A DNA stretch of 64,000 nucleotides from Marinilabiliaceae bacterium. GTDB lineage: Bacteria; Bacteroidota; Bacteroidia; Bacteroidales; Marinilabiliaceae. The stretch spans positions 1 to 64,000 of the forward strand of contig WRMI01000005.1 in NCBI GenBank assembly GCA_009777175.1. The letters are read 5' to 3'. The notes under the pieces were generated by a model. It was given only the letters and a program-made list of their open reading frames with translations. It made no database searches and had not been told where the DNA came from. The translations under genes were made by a program, and so were the position numbers. This document shows, piece after piece, positions 16,664 to 25,993 of this stretch (the first letter of the stretch is position 1; each line of letters opens with the position of its first letter).

Positions 16664-16921
16664 ATGACAAAAATAGTAGAGACAATAGATAATATACCGA
16701 ATGAACGGTTGTTATACGTCATTAATAATGCAAATGATTATAAATGGAATTTTTTAGCGGTTCAAGTCATTTTAACGCGATTAAAGATGAAAATATTAAT
16801 GTTCGAAGACGATAATTCTATTCAAGCTATATGCTGCGATGAATTACGTAACTTGTTGAAAAAGAGTTCTTACGTTCCAAATTTGATTGAAGATTTGAAA
16901 CAAATAATTTCAATAAATTAA
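16664..16921 (+). CDS. Small helical partner of the FIST-like protein, copy 1
   Basis: 85 residues, predicted mostly helical. Compared with the 83-residue protein at 46473 it shares a core of the form WNFxAxxVxxxRLKxK, then IxxCCxELRxLLxKS and PNxIxDLKxI. The CC pair followed by ELR is strictly kept. It begins 4 bases after the FIST-like gene, so the two are cotranscribed and probably act together. The conserved duplication of the pair shows that it is a real gene despite its size. No known domain recognised. Confidence 0.65.
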   Translation: MTKIVETIDNIPNERLLYVINNANDYKWNFLAVQVILTRLKMKILMFEDDNSIQAICCDELRNLLKKSSYVPNLIEDLKQIISIN

Positions 16922-16979
16922 ATTTTTTTTAATATTTTTTTTGATTTGAAAAAAAACAATTATCTTTGCGCCCTCGTTT

Positions 16980-17052
<73 letters not shown>

Positions 17053-17071
17053 CAAAGTGATGTTTATTGTT

Positions 17072-17155
17072 GCCCGGATGGTGGAATGGTAGACACGCAG
17101 GACTTAAAATCCTGTAGCCATTGCGGCTGTGCGGGTTCAAGTCCCGCTCCGGGTA
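17072..17155 (+). tRNA. tRNA-Leu (TAA)
   Basis: 84 bases with a class II long variable arm (GTAGCCATTGCGGCTGT). Acceptor GCCCGGA pairs with TCCGGGT, with one G-T pair. The anticodon stem CAGGA/TCCTG encloses loop CTTAAAA (anticodon TAA). T-arm GCGGG TTCAAGT CCCGC, discriminator A. It lies 19 bases after tRNA-Gly and is probably cotranscribed. Confidence 0.95.
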
Positions 17156-17165
17156 CTGATTGTAA

Positions 17166-17202
17166 TGCTAACCTTTTTAAAATCAGAGGTTAGCATTTTT
17201 TT
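17166..17202 (+). terminator. Terminator of the tRNA operon
   Basis: TGCTAACCT pairs with AGGTTAGCA (9-bp stem), followed by seven T. Nearly identical to the hairpin at 241-276. Confidence 0.8.
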
Positions 17203-17479
17203 GTTGGGGAGTTGCCCAAAATCCTTATTTTCAAACCTCATAACTCAGTTATTTTAACGGATTTTCCTCCCCATTTTTTCGTTTAAAGTTTTATAAATAA
17301 GCATGGTAAATGATTGTTTGTTGGAAAATGTAACCACTAAAATTGCTTCTAAATCCCTTATGGTGCTGATATTAAAGAACATATTTTTTTTAGTAATACC
17401 CCAAAATAATATTTATTAATCCGTTCTCAACTTTCCTTTATAAATAGATAGTGAAACTAAAAAAATGTTCTACGAAAAA

Positions 17480-19705
17480 TCAATTATCTTCCAAAAAATA
17501 TCTCAATTGGTCCATCATAATAGGAATATCAGCGCTATCAACGTTGTGTTTATCAAATATATGTCGGTCGTTTTCAAAGGAATCGAAAAAGTCTTTGATA
17601 GTATTTCCTTTGAATTTTACACATTTTCTGTACCATTCAAGCGCTTCCATTCGGTATCCTTGGCACCATTTAATATGTCCCATATTGAGAAAATCTGTTT
17701 GAGCGGGTTTTTTGTTAATGCTTTTAGCGGCATATTTTTCTGCTTGTTCAAATTTGCCAAGTTCTAAGGAACACCAAGCGATGGGTCTCCAAACTTTTTT
17801 ATTTTTGGGGTCTAAATATTCAACTTTAAAATAATATTTCAGTGCTTCGTCAAAATCTTTCATTTCTAAAAGGCAGTGTCCTATACTCACTTGTGTGTGT
17901 AGGTTGTCGGGTTGCAAATTTTCTGCTATTTTGTAGTATTCAGTTGCTTTTTCGGGGTTTTTAAGATACCTGTAACAAAGCGCTAATTTTTTTATGTTCC
18001 AAATTTGTCCGTGTTCATATAAATCTGCTTTGAGATAAAATTGGAGCGCCTCCTCAAATTTTTGCTGTTGTTGTTTACAATAACCCTGTTTTTGAAGTAG
18101 TTGCATAGATGGCGCTTCCTCTGCTCGTTTTTCGAGTATATCAAAAACTTCTCCCGCTTCTTTAAACCTGTTTTTTTCAAAGAGATAATCACCAAGCCGT
18201 TTTAATAGTTCGTCGTCTTGGAAAAGTAAATTGATAAACCACTTATTATAATAATCAAACGACCACGAAAAAGGATTAATTATTGAGTTACTACGCGGGT
18301 TTACCTTAAAAAATCTGTATAAATCTTGAATATATTGGTTTGAAAGTGATAATGCAAGTTTGTTATGGTCAATAAGTTGGTCGCTGTCTTCAACTTCGCT
18401 CATAATTTCCATTTCAGAAATAAAAAGTTTACCCATCATATCTTTTTGAGATTCTTCCATTTGCGGAATACTCATAATGAAAGAATATTTGTCTGAATTG
18501 CACATCACAGTTGATTGCGCAAATCCGCCAAGGGTGTCGGCATAACGTTTTTGTCCTTTTGGGTCAGTAAGAATTTCGTCAATTATTGGATTAGGATAGA
18601 AAAAAGGTAAAAACCAATTGTCGCAATCGTCAAAAAAGGGAAATTGTTTTAACATTCTGAAGGTTGACATAAACATATCCGAGCCTTCCATTTGAAGTTT
18701 AGAAAATTCTTCTAATTTGCCGAGTAATTCGGGTGAATCCTCAAAAATAAACTCCCAATCGGGATTCTTTCCCTCGCTAAAATTTTCCCCCAAAATGTTA
18801 TCTAAATCAAGACGGTTTCTGAGGTTTGGACTAATTTTGGTCATTCCGGGTAATATTTCGTCGGTCATCAGTCGGACAAGACTTTCTGTTTCATGTGTTC
18901 TAAGCAATTGAATTATAATCGTTTTGATTATTTCTAACAAATCTGGGTCTTCTTTAAAGGATTCTAATTTTTTAACTAATTCGGGATAATAAATTATTCG
19001 GTTGTCATGATTGTAGAGTAAAAGCAACAGTCCCACCAATGCCCGCTGTTTAATTCTGAGGTCAGGATGTTTTTCTACTAATTTGAAAATAAATTCAACT
19101 CCTTTGATATTAAATCTTTGCAATAAATGAATAGTTAAAGCGGTTGTGAAAATAGCCTGATAATACCATGGAGTCTCTTTCATTGCAAATATTTCAGTAA
19201 TTGTCTCCATTTCAGTTTTCCAAATTGAATTTTGAGTTAAAATAAATTCAAAAAGTTCGTGCGCGGAGCGTTTTAAATCAAGATGTGCTGCCTTAGTGTC
19301 TTCACATGTTTCGGCTATAAGATTAAGTTTTTTTGCGTTTTCGATAAAACTTTGAGCAATACTGTAAAAATTTAGATGCCTATAAACAATTGTACGGCAT
19401 GTTTCGTAGTAATATCCTTCTCCGTACCTAATCATCAATTCACCGAATACGTCGTCTGCAAGAATAAAAATATCCAAAATTATTTTGTTATAAATTTTTT
19501 GTCTTTCGGGATCATTAATGCCTTCGACGGTGTATCGAAGCAGACTTTTGTAAGTTGTTTCTGTATTATAAAGATTGTCAATTAGGTCTCCCTTTTTAGT
19601 TTCAATGACTGCTTTGGTTATAACATCTAATGCATTTTTTAGCTGTTTTTCGTTCAGAAAACCGTAGGCGGTCTGTCTGCGTTTAATTAAATCTTTTTGG
19701 TTCAT
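17480..19705 (-). CDS. Large TPR-repeat protein
   Basis: 741 residues. The last ~230 contain consecutive tetratricopeptide repeats (for example FEEALQFYLKADLYEHGQIW, NPEKATEYYKIAENLQPDNL, FDEALKYYFKVEYLDPKNKK, FEQAEKYAAKSINKKPAQTD). The first ~500 are alpha-helical without a recognised domain. No signal peptide from the chosen start MNQKDLIKRR; a 34-codon upstream extension is hydrophobic low-complexity DNA lying across the promoter and is rejected. The repeats indicate a protein-interaction scaffold; partner unknown. It stands alone, convergent with the tRNA operon. Confidence 0.8.
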   Translation of the reverse strand: MNQKDLIKRRQTAYGFLNEKQLKNALDVITKAVIETKKGDLIDNLYNTETTYKSLLRYTVEGINDPERQKIYNKIILDIFILADDVFGELMIRYGEGYYYETCRTIVYRHLNFYSIAQSFIENAKKLNLIAETCEDTKAAHLDLKRSAHELFEFILTQNSIWKTEMETITEIFAMKETPWYYQAIFTTALTIHLLQRFNIKGVEFIFKLVEKHPDLRIKQRALVGLLLLLYNHDNRIIYYPELVKKLESFKEDPDLLEIIKTIIIQLLRTHETESLVRLMTDEILPGMTKISPNLRNRLDLDNILGENFSEGKNPDWEFIFEDSPELLGKLEEFSKLQMEGSDMFMSTFRMLKQFPFFDDCDNWFLPFFYPNPIIDEILTDPKGQKRYADTLGGFAQSTVMCNSDKYSFIMSIPQMEESQKDMMGKLFISEMEIMSEVEDSDQLIDHNKLALSLSNQYIQDLYRFFKVNPRSNSIINPFSWSFDYYNKWFINLLFQDDELLKRLGDYLFEKNRFKEAGEVFDILEKRAEEAPSMQLLQKQGYCKQQQQKFEEALQFYLKADLYEHGQIWNIKKLALCYRYLKNPEKATEYYKIAENLQPDNLHTQVSIGHCLLEMKDFDEALKYYFKVEYLDPKNKKVWRPIAWCSLELGKFEQAEKYAAKSINKKPAQTDFLNMGHIKWCQGYRMEALEWYRKCVKFKGNTIKDFFDSFENDRHIFDKHNVDSADIPIMMDQLRYFLEDN

Positions 19706-19745
19706 TATCAAATTATTATTCAAATTTTTTCTGTTTTTGACAATA

Positions 19746-19753
19746 CAAAAGTA
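19746..19753 (-). promoter_or_regulatory. -7 box for the TPR gene
   Basis: Minus strand reads TACTTTTG, a perfect TAnnTTTG, 40 bases before the ATG at 19705. Confidence 0.65.
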
Positions 19754-19805
19754 ACAAAAAAAAGAATTTGTGTAAAAAAAAATAAAAAAAAATAAGATTT
19801 TAGCC

Positions 19806-20172
19806 AATTTTATTCATAAGAAAAATGAAAAGCAGACAGATAGTTCGGCGTTGTTAACAGCTAACAACACAGATGCGACATATTTTTACTGATAATAATG
19901 TTTATTCCCTAGTGTAATACTGTTGCTTCTTTGAAGATAACATTCGCAGATGATGAAACCCTCAACAAAGATTAGGGATAAGTGGTCAGTGATTAGCGGT
20001 AAGTAGTGGCTAAAAAATCTATTTTTGAATAATATAGATGCCTACTTGGCGGGGCGGTTTTTTTTCCTTTGCGGTATAATTTTGGTAATAATTTGTTGTT
20101 TATGGTAAAGTACATCAAATTATTTTTTGCAAATAATTTTTCTAAAATAATTTTTTTTGCAAAAAATATTCT
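19806..20172. other. Intergenic stretch with decayed repeats
   Basis: Contains TTATTCATAAGAAAAATGAA, a GTTGTTA/TAACAAC hairpin (19850-19868), ACACAGATGCGAC (again at about 21290) and TAGTGGTCAGTGATTAG units at 19978-20010. No gene is seen. Confidence 0.5.
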
Positions 20173-20180
20173 AATTTTGC
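20173..20180 (+). promoter_or_regulatory. -7 box for pta
   Basis: TAATTTTG followed by C, 66 bases before the pta start; a clean TAnnTTTG match. Confidence 0.65.
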
Positions 20181-20245
20181 AAAAATTTTTAGAACGTTTT
20201 TTAACTGATATTAACTAATAAAAACCATAACATTAAACGCTTAAT

Positions 20246-21250
20246 ATGGAATTTATCAAACAACTAAAAGAACGGGCAGCAGCAAACAAACAGAGAATTG
20301 TATTGCCCGAAGGCACCGAAGAAAGAACTCTGTCGGCTGCCGATATTATCCTTTCAGAAGGATTTGCAAATATTATTTTAATCGGTTCTCCCGATAAAAT
20401 AGGGTCTGAAGCGACCCGTTTAGGGTTGAAAAACATCGATAAAGCAGTTATTGTCGACCCAAACAATCATCCTAAACTTGATGACTACGCTAATTATTTG
20501 TACGAAATCAGACAAAGCAAAGGACTAACGCTCGAAGAAGCGCGTAAATTAGTTACTAATCCACTCTATTTATCAGTTTTGATGATAAAAAACCGTGATG
20601 CGGATGGCGAAGTAGCGGGTGCAGACAACGCAACAGGTGATGTTTTACGACCCGCTTTTCAAATTGTTAAAACGTTACCGGGTATTAGTGTAGTTTCGGG
20701 TGCCTTTGTAATGATACTCAATAACAAAGAATTTGGCGAGAACGGAATGATGGTTTTTGCTGATTGTGCCGTTCACCCTGACCCTACGGCTCGTGAACTT
20801 GCCGAAATTGCCGTTGCATCGGCTTCTACAGCACGTTCAATAGCAGGTTTTAAAGAACCGCGAATTGCAATGCTTAGTTTTTCTACAAAAGGTAGCGCAA
20901 AACACGCAATGGTGGATAAAGTTGTTGAAGCAACTAAAATAGCAAAAGAAATGGCTCCCGAATTGTTGATAGACGGCGATCTACAATCTGACGCAGCAAT
21001 TATTCCTGCAATAGGTACTAAAAAAGCTGGCAACAGTCCCGTCGCAGGGAAAGCTAATGTCCTCATTTTCCCTAATTTAGAATGTGGAAACATAGCATAT
21101 AAATTGGTACAACGAATGGCTAATGCAGAAGCCATCGGTCCAGTTTTGCAAGGTATGGCAGCACCCATTAATGACCTATCAAGAGGCTGTTCTGTAAGCG
21201 ATATAGTGAACCTCGTGGCAATTACGGCTAATCAAGCAGCAGGAATTTAG
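20246..21250 (+). CDS. pta: Phosphate acetyltransferase
   Basis: Interconverts acetyl-CoA and acetyl phosphate. At 334 residues it is the short form: a PTA_PTB domain alone, without the DRTGG and BioD-like regulatory N-terminus of enterobacterial Pta. Typical segments: RIVLPEGTEERTLSAADIIL, NPLYLSVLMIKNRDADGEVAGA, YSFSTKGSAKH-like LSFSTKGSAKH, DGDLQSDAAIIP, and NVLIFPNLECGNIAYKLVQR. It lies upstream of ackA on the same strand with a 190-base gap. Confidence 0.94.
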   Translation: MEFIKQLKERAAANKQRIVLPEGTEERTLSAADIILSEGFANIILIGSPDKIGSEATRLGLKNIDKAVIVDPNNHPKLDDYANYLYEIRQSKGLTLEEARKLVTNPLYLSVLMIKNRDADGEVAGADNATGDVLRPAFQIVKTLPGISVVSGAFVMILNNKEFGENGMMVFADCAVHPDPTARELAEIAVASASTARSIAGFKEPRIAMLSFSTKGSAKHAMVDKVVEATKIAKEMAPELLIDGDLQSDAAIIPAIGTKKAGNSPVAGKANVLIFPNLECGNIAYKLVQRMANAEAIGPVLQGMAAPINDLSRGCSVSDIVNLVAITANQAAGI

Positions 21251-21440
21251 TTTTTTTTTTCATAAGAAAAATGAAACACACACATATAACACAGATGCGA
21301 CTGATTTTCACAGATTTTACTTTTTAGCAAGATATCCGAAAAAAATCTGTGTATATCTGTCTAATCAATGTAATCAGTGTGCTTGTGATTAATGCACGGT
21401 AATTAAGTAAATAATAAATTTTTAATTAATAATAAAATAA

Positions 21441-22646
21441 ATGAAAATATTAGTATTGAACTGTGGAAGTTCATCAATTAAGTATCAGGTATTCATTGCT
21501 GAAGAGACCGGTTGGTCTGTTTTAGCAAAAGGAGTAATGGAAAAAATAGGTCTTAAAGATTCGTTCTTAAAACACGAAAAGCAAAACGGCGAAAAAGTAA
21601 TGTTTGAAGAAGAAATCAGTGACCATAAAAAAGGAATAGATTTTATTCTTGGTGTATTGTTATGCAAAAAGAACGGCTGTATTAAGGCAATGGAAGAGAT
21701 TGAGGCTGTTGGACATCGAGTTGTTCACGGGGGAGAAACATTTAATTCGAGTGTATTAATCACCGATGAAGTAATAAAAAAGATGGAAGAGTGCATCGAT
21801 TTAGCACCTTTGCATAATCCACCTAACCTGAAAGGGATAGCGGCAATTTCGGGATTATTACCAAAAGTTCCGCAAGTGGGCGTTTTTGACACTGCCTTTC
21901 ACCAGACAATGCCGCAATACGCTTATATGTACGCAACTCCATATTCATTGTACGAAAAGTATGGACTCCGTAGATATGGTTTTCACGGTACAAGCCATAG
22001 ATACGTATCTCAAAGAGCATGCGAAATTCTGAATGTTGATTTTAAAACACAAAAAATTATTACGTGTCACCTTGGAAATGGCGCATCTATTGCCGCTATT
22101 AAAGATGGAAAATCTATTGACACCTCGATGGGTTTCACACCAATAGAAGGGCTTATGATGGGTACTCGATGCGGTGATTTAGATGTCGGTGCCGTTACGT
22201 TCTTGATGGACAAAGAAAACCTCGGAATTGGCGGAATAAGCAATTTATTAAATAAAACGAGCGGAATGCTCGGAATTTCTGGCATCTCCTCCGATATGCG
22301 CGACATCGAAGCCGCAATGGATAAAGGTGACGAAAAAGCAAAACTCGGAAATACAATGTTTTGTTACAGAATAAAAAAATATATTGGAGCATATTCCGCA
22401 GCACTCGGAGGCATAGATATTTTAGTATTTACGGGTGGTATTGGCGAAAATGCCGACAATATTAGAAAAGAAGTTTGCGAAGGGTTAGAATATATGGGAA
22501 TTTATTTTGACCATTCTAAAAACAAAGGTATGAGAGGCAAAGAAACCGATATCAGCGCCGATAATTCGAAAGTGAAAGTGCTGATAGTTCCTACTAATGA
22601 AGAACTTGTGATTGCTCAAGATACAATGATGATTGTTAATGGTTAG
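21441..22646 (+). CDS. ackA: Acetate kinase
   Basis: Makes ATP and acetate from acetyl phosphate, completing the acetate branch with Pta. 401 residues, typical length. ASKHA-fold motifs: LVLNCGSSSIKYQ (phosphate loop), GHRVVHGGETF, DTAFHQTMP (catalytic Asp), GTSHRYVS, CHLGNGASIAAI, MGTRCGDLD and FTGGIGENA. The stop codon is formed where the TTAGTG microsatellite begins (MIVNG then TAG), though the C-terminus seems complete. Confidence 0.95.
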   Translation: MKILVLNCGSSSIKYQVFIAEETGWSVLAKGVMEKIGLKDSFLKHEKQNGEKVMFEEEISDHKKGIDFILGVLLCKKNGCIKAMEEIEAVGHRVVHGGETFNSSVLITDEVIKKMEECIDLAPLHNPPNLKGIAAISGLLPKVPQVGVFDTAFHQTMPQYAYMYATPYSLYEKYGLRRYGFHGTSHRYVSQRACEILNVDFKTQKIITCHLGNGASIAAIKDGKSIDTSMGFTPIEGLMMGTRCGDLDVGAVTFLMDKENLGIGGISNLLNKTSGMLGISGISSDMRDIEAAMDKGDEKAKLGNTMFCYRIKKYIGAYSAALGGIDILVFTGGIGENADNIRKEVCEGLEYMGIYFDHSKNKGMRGKETDISADNSKVKVLIVPTNEELVIAQDTMMIVNG

Positions 22647-22885
22647 TGGTTAGTGATTAGTGGTTAGTGGTTAGTGATTAGTGGTTAGTGGTTAGTGATT
22701 AATAAGTATATAAGTTGAAGAAGATAAAAAAAATTGCGTTCTTTGCGTTTTCAAACTTTGCGACTTTGCGTTAAGATTTTTAACCACAAAGGAACACAAA
22801 GAAAAAATTTCGTGTAATTTCGTGTAATTTGTGGCAAAAGAGATAATTAGTGTAAATTAGTGTAATTAGTGGCTAAAAATAAAAA
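22643..22885. repeat. TTAGTG microsatellite and dispersed CTTTGCG element
   Basis: 22643-22705 is a run of GGTTAGTGATTAGTGGTTAG units starting inside the ackA stop codon. 22731-22780 is a dispersed-element copy, followed by AACCACAAAGGAACACAAAG and two AGTGTAATTAGTGGCTAAAA units leading into the next gene. Confidence 0.75.
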
Positions 22886-22890
22886 AATTC

Positions 22891-24738
22891 GTGGCTAAAA
22901 AAATAGAGATAAAACATATTTTAAGAGGTGTAACTCTAACTCGTTGTATCGGGTTGGTTTTATTTCTTCTATTATTGATATGGAGTTGTGCGAGTACGGG
23001 TTATCCGCAGGGAGGACCCAAAGATGAAGATCCTCCCGTAATGTTACGATCTGTGCCGCCGATAAATTCTTTAAATTTTCAGGGTAAAGAAATCACAATT
23101 TATTTTGATGAAATAATTCAGGTTAAAGATATTTTTCAGAAACTTGTTGTTTCGCCACCGATGAACAAGAGACCTATTGTTACTACGCGTGGCAAAATTT
23201 TGTCAATTGTTTTTGAGGAAGAGTTGCAATCAAATACAACTTACACACTAGATTTTGCTGACGCAATTGCAGATAATAATGAGGGAAATATTTTAGAAAA
23301 TTTCAGATTTTCGTTTGCGACCGGGTTAGAGATTGATAGCCTGACTATTTCGGGCTATTTGTTCAATGCGTCTGATTTAGCGCCCGTTGCGGGTGCATTT
23401 ATAATGGCTTATAATAACCTATCTGATACGGCATTCACTACGCAAGTACCTGTACGGCTTGCTAAAACTGCCTTAAATGGCTCATTTTCACTTCAAAATA
23501 TGGCTGAAGGCGAGTATAGAATTTATGCCTTAGAAGATGCAAATAGGAACTTTTTTTATGACCAACCGGGTGAACGTATCGCATGGCTGCCAGAACTGAT
23601 TACGCCAACAATGGAGTACCGAGAAAGAATTGATTCGATTGCCCCAGATTCTGTTAGCATTCATAAATATCAAGTTTTTTTGCCCGACAGCCTCGAACTT
23701 TTTATTTTTCAGGAAGATAACGCCGCTCAATATCTTAAAGATAGAAAAAGACAAACAAGAAATAAAATAGATTTTATTTTCAATAGGTCACTTACCGAGC
23801 CGCTCCGCATCGAAGCAATTAACCCTAAAGCAACAAAAGATTGGTTTATTTATGAAAAAAATATGTTTAACGATTCTATAACATTATGGCTCACTGATAC
23901 AACCTTTATTAAGAGTGATTCGCTTTTTGTTGAACTCGGATATTTTGTGAAAGATTCGTTAGACCAATTTATTCTTAAAAAAGATACTTTGAATGCATTT
24001 TTCTTTGATACAAGCGGCGCAGCGGCTACTCAAAGACGAGGTCGTAGAAGTGAAGCCAATAAAGATGAAATTGAAAAAATCGAAATGTTGCAACATGACC
24101 CAATGAAACGTAGTTTGGAACTTTTAGGCGAATTTGATATAAATTTTCCAACTCCAATTGCAAATTTTGATTTGTCTATGCTTAATCTTTTCCACCAAGT
24201 TGATACTAACAGAGTTCCTGTAAAATTTTCTTTCATTCAAGATACAATTCGTATAAGACGTTATGTTATAAACCACCCCTGGCAACCGGGTGAAAGATAC
24301 TATTTTACAGCCGATTCTACTGCTTTTACAGATATTTACGGGTTACATACTGATGCTATTAATCATGCTGTAAGCATCAAAACAACAGATAGTTACGGGG
24401 AAATTTATATCGATATTGAAAATCCCCAAGATAATTGGCTTTTACAAGTTTTAAACCGACAAGAAAAACTTGTACGTCAAGCATATATTCCTAATAACGG
24501 AAAAATTGCCTTCCGGTTTTTGTCTCCCGGTGAATACTTTTTGAGAATTATTGAAGACAATAACCGAAACGGCGAGTGGGACACAGGAAATTATTCCGAA
24601 AAAATTCAACCTGAAAAAATATATTATTACCCTGAAACCGTGAACATTAGAGCTAATTGGGAAATTTTTATGGAATGGAACCCTAACGAATTTGATATTT
24701 ATGATTTTGTAGAAAGACATCGAAAAAAGAAAAAATAG
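22891..24738 (+). CDS. Big_5/Ig-like domain lipoprotein
   Basis: 615 residues. A hydrophobic helix (about residues 20-31) ends in a lipobox-like LIWSC, Cys 33, followed by ASTGYPQGGPKDEDPP, the standard opening of a Bacteroidota surface or periplasmic lipoprotein family. A Big_5 Ig-like domain follows (ITIYFDEIIQVKD, NTTYTLDFADAIADNNEGN), then a carboxypeptidase-regulatory-like domain (GEYRIYALEDANRNFFYDQP), and a similar GEYFLRIIEDNNRNGEWDTG unit near the C-terminus. The GTG start lies in the GTGGCTAAAAAA tail of the upstream repeat; no ATG gives the signal peptide. Function unknown; DUF3108 follows. Confidence 0.78.
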   Translation: MAKKIEIKHILRGVTLTRCIGLVLFLLLLIWSCASTGYPQGGPKDEDPPVMLRSVPPINSLNFQGKEITIYFDEIIQVKDIFQKLVVSPPMNKRPIVTTRGKILSIVFEEELQSNTTYTLDFADAIADNNEGNILENFRFSFATGLEIDSLTISGYLFNASDLAPVAGAFIMAYNNLSDTAFTTQVPVRLAKTALNGSFSLQNMAEGEYRIYALEDANRNFFYDQPGERIAWLPELITPTMEYRERIDSIAPDSVSIHKYQVFLPDSLELFIFQEDNAAQYLKDRKRQTRNKIDFIFNRSLTEPLRIEAINPKATKDWFIYEKNMFNDSITLWLTDTTFIKSDSLFVELGYFVKDSLDQFILKKDTLNAFFFDTSGAAATQRRGRRSEANKDEIEKIEMLQHDPMKRSLELLGEFDINFPTPIANFDLSMLNLFHQVDTNRVPVKFSFIQDTIRIRRYVINHPWQPGERYYFTADSTAFTDIYGLHTDAINHAVSIKTTDSYGEIYIDIENPQDNWLLQVLNRQEKLVRQAYIPNNGKIAFRFLSPGEYFLRIIEDNNRNGEWDTGNYSEKIQPEKIYYYPETVNIRANWEIFMEWNPNEFDIYDFVERHRKKKK

Positions 24739-24841
24739 TTGTTAGTTGTTAGTTTTCAGTTATCAGTTTTCAGTTTATTTCTTTAAATTTTTATCAAAAC
24801 AACATTAGTGATATGAAAAATATAAGTTATAACGCTTAATG

Positions 24842-24915
24842 GCATTCCGTTAGGAATGCACCGCTTGGTAGAAAATGTGGGTGACTTTATTCCTCTGCAT
24901 CCCTTTAGGGATGCA
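24842..24915. repeat. Two REP-like palindromes
   Basis: GCATTCC-GTTA-GGAATGC at 24842-24859 and TGCATCCC-TTTA-GGGATGCA at 24896-24915: 7- and 8-bp perfect stems with four-base loops. Related units occur at 28997-29141. They lie in the gap between two genes; nothing else is seen there. Confidence 0.75.
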
Positions 24916-24969
24916 TCCTTTACGAGATACAGCGTTTTTTTATCACTTAGTAGAAAAATAGTATAATTT

Positions 24970-25803
24970 ATGAACTCTTTTGTATCAAAAATTTTGGTTT
25001 TGACAACAATCTTTTTTTTGCTCTTCAATAAAATTGATGCTTTTGCCCAGTGTGGAGGAAAAAATGATGTATTTCAAAGTGGGGAAAAACTCTATTTTGA
25101 CGGATATTATAATTTAGCTTTTATTTGGCTAAATGCGGGTTATGTAACTTTTTCGGTAGAAAATATCTTTAAAAACAAAGAAAAATTGTTTAAAATATCT
25201 GCTATTGGCGGTTCTCATAAAGGATATGATAAGATTTTCAAAATTAGAGACACAATAGAAGTAATAGTTGATCCCATAACTGTTCAACCTATTGAATATA
25301 AGCAAATTACCCTCGAAGGCACTTATACTGCTGAACATTACTATCAATTTGATAAAACAAAAAGAAAGGTCAATATGCGCATTCGACGCGACAAATCTCA
25401 ATGGGAAATAAAAACCATTGATTGGCCCCAATGTTCTTTCGATGTTCTGTCAATGGCGTATGCGGCACGGACAATAGATTTTTCTAAATATAAAGTCAAC
25501 GACAAAATCCCCATGAACTTAATTGTAGACGGCGAGCATCAAGCCCTTTATATTCGCTACAAAGGGGTAGAAATTATTCAAAATAAAGATGGCAAATATT
25601 ACCGTTGTTTAAAATTTTCACCACTACTTTTAGAAGGCACTATCTTTAACAAAGGCGAAGATATGACCGTTTGGGTAACCGACGACAAAGCAAGAGTTCC
25701 TATTATAGTTGAAGCAAAAATATTGATAGGCGCAGTAAAAGCAATTTTTATCGGAGCCGACGGACTTAAAAATCCTATTGAAGCAGAAATAAATTTTGAA
25801 TAA
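24970..25803 (+). CDS. DUF3108 periplasmic protein
   Basis: 277 residues with a signal peptide (hydrophobic stretch about 6-20, likely cleaved after FAQ at 27). The body is the beta-rich DUF3108 fold: GEKLYFDGYYNLAFIWLNAG near the N-terminus, DVLSMAYAARTIDFSKYKVN in the middle and DMTVWVTDDKARVPIIVEAK before the C-terminus. DUF3108 proteins bind to the outer membrane side in several phyla and have no settled function. It follows the Big_5 lipoprotein on the same strand, an order often seen in Bacteroidota. Confidence 0.82.
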   Translation: MNSFVSKILVLTTIFFLLFNKIDAFAQCGGKNDVFQSGEKLYFDGYYNLAFIWLNAGYVTFSVENIFKNKEKLFKISAIGGSHKGYDKIFKIRDTIEVIVDPITVQPIEYKQITLEGTYTAEHYYQFDKTKRKVNMRIRRDKSQWEIKTIDWPQCSFDVLSMAYAARTIDFSKYKVNDKIPMNLIVDGEHQALYIRYKGVEIIQNKDGKYYRCLKFSPLLLEGTIFNKGEDMTVWVTDDKARVPIIVEAKILIGAVKAIFIGADGLKNPIEAEINFE

Positions 25804-25993
25804 GATTTATTACTTTTTCAAAGTACTGTTATTCAACCATTTAACGATATTTTGTGGTTAATTTTTCTTTTACCACGAAGTCGCACAAAGGATTTGGATA
25901 GGATGCATTCATTTCAATAAATTCAATGCATCGCCCAACGAAATGTGTTCAAACACGTAGATTTACCCCTACAAACCACTAACTTATTAAAGT

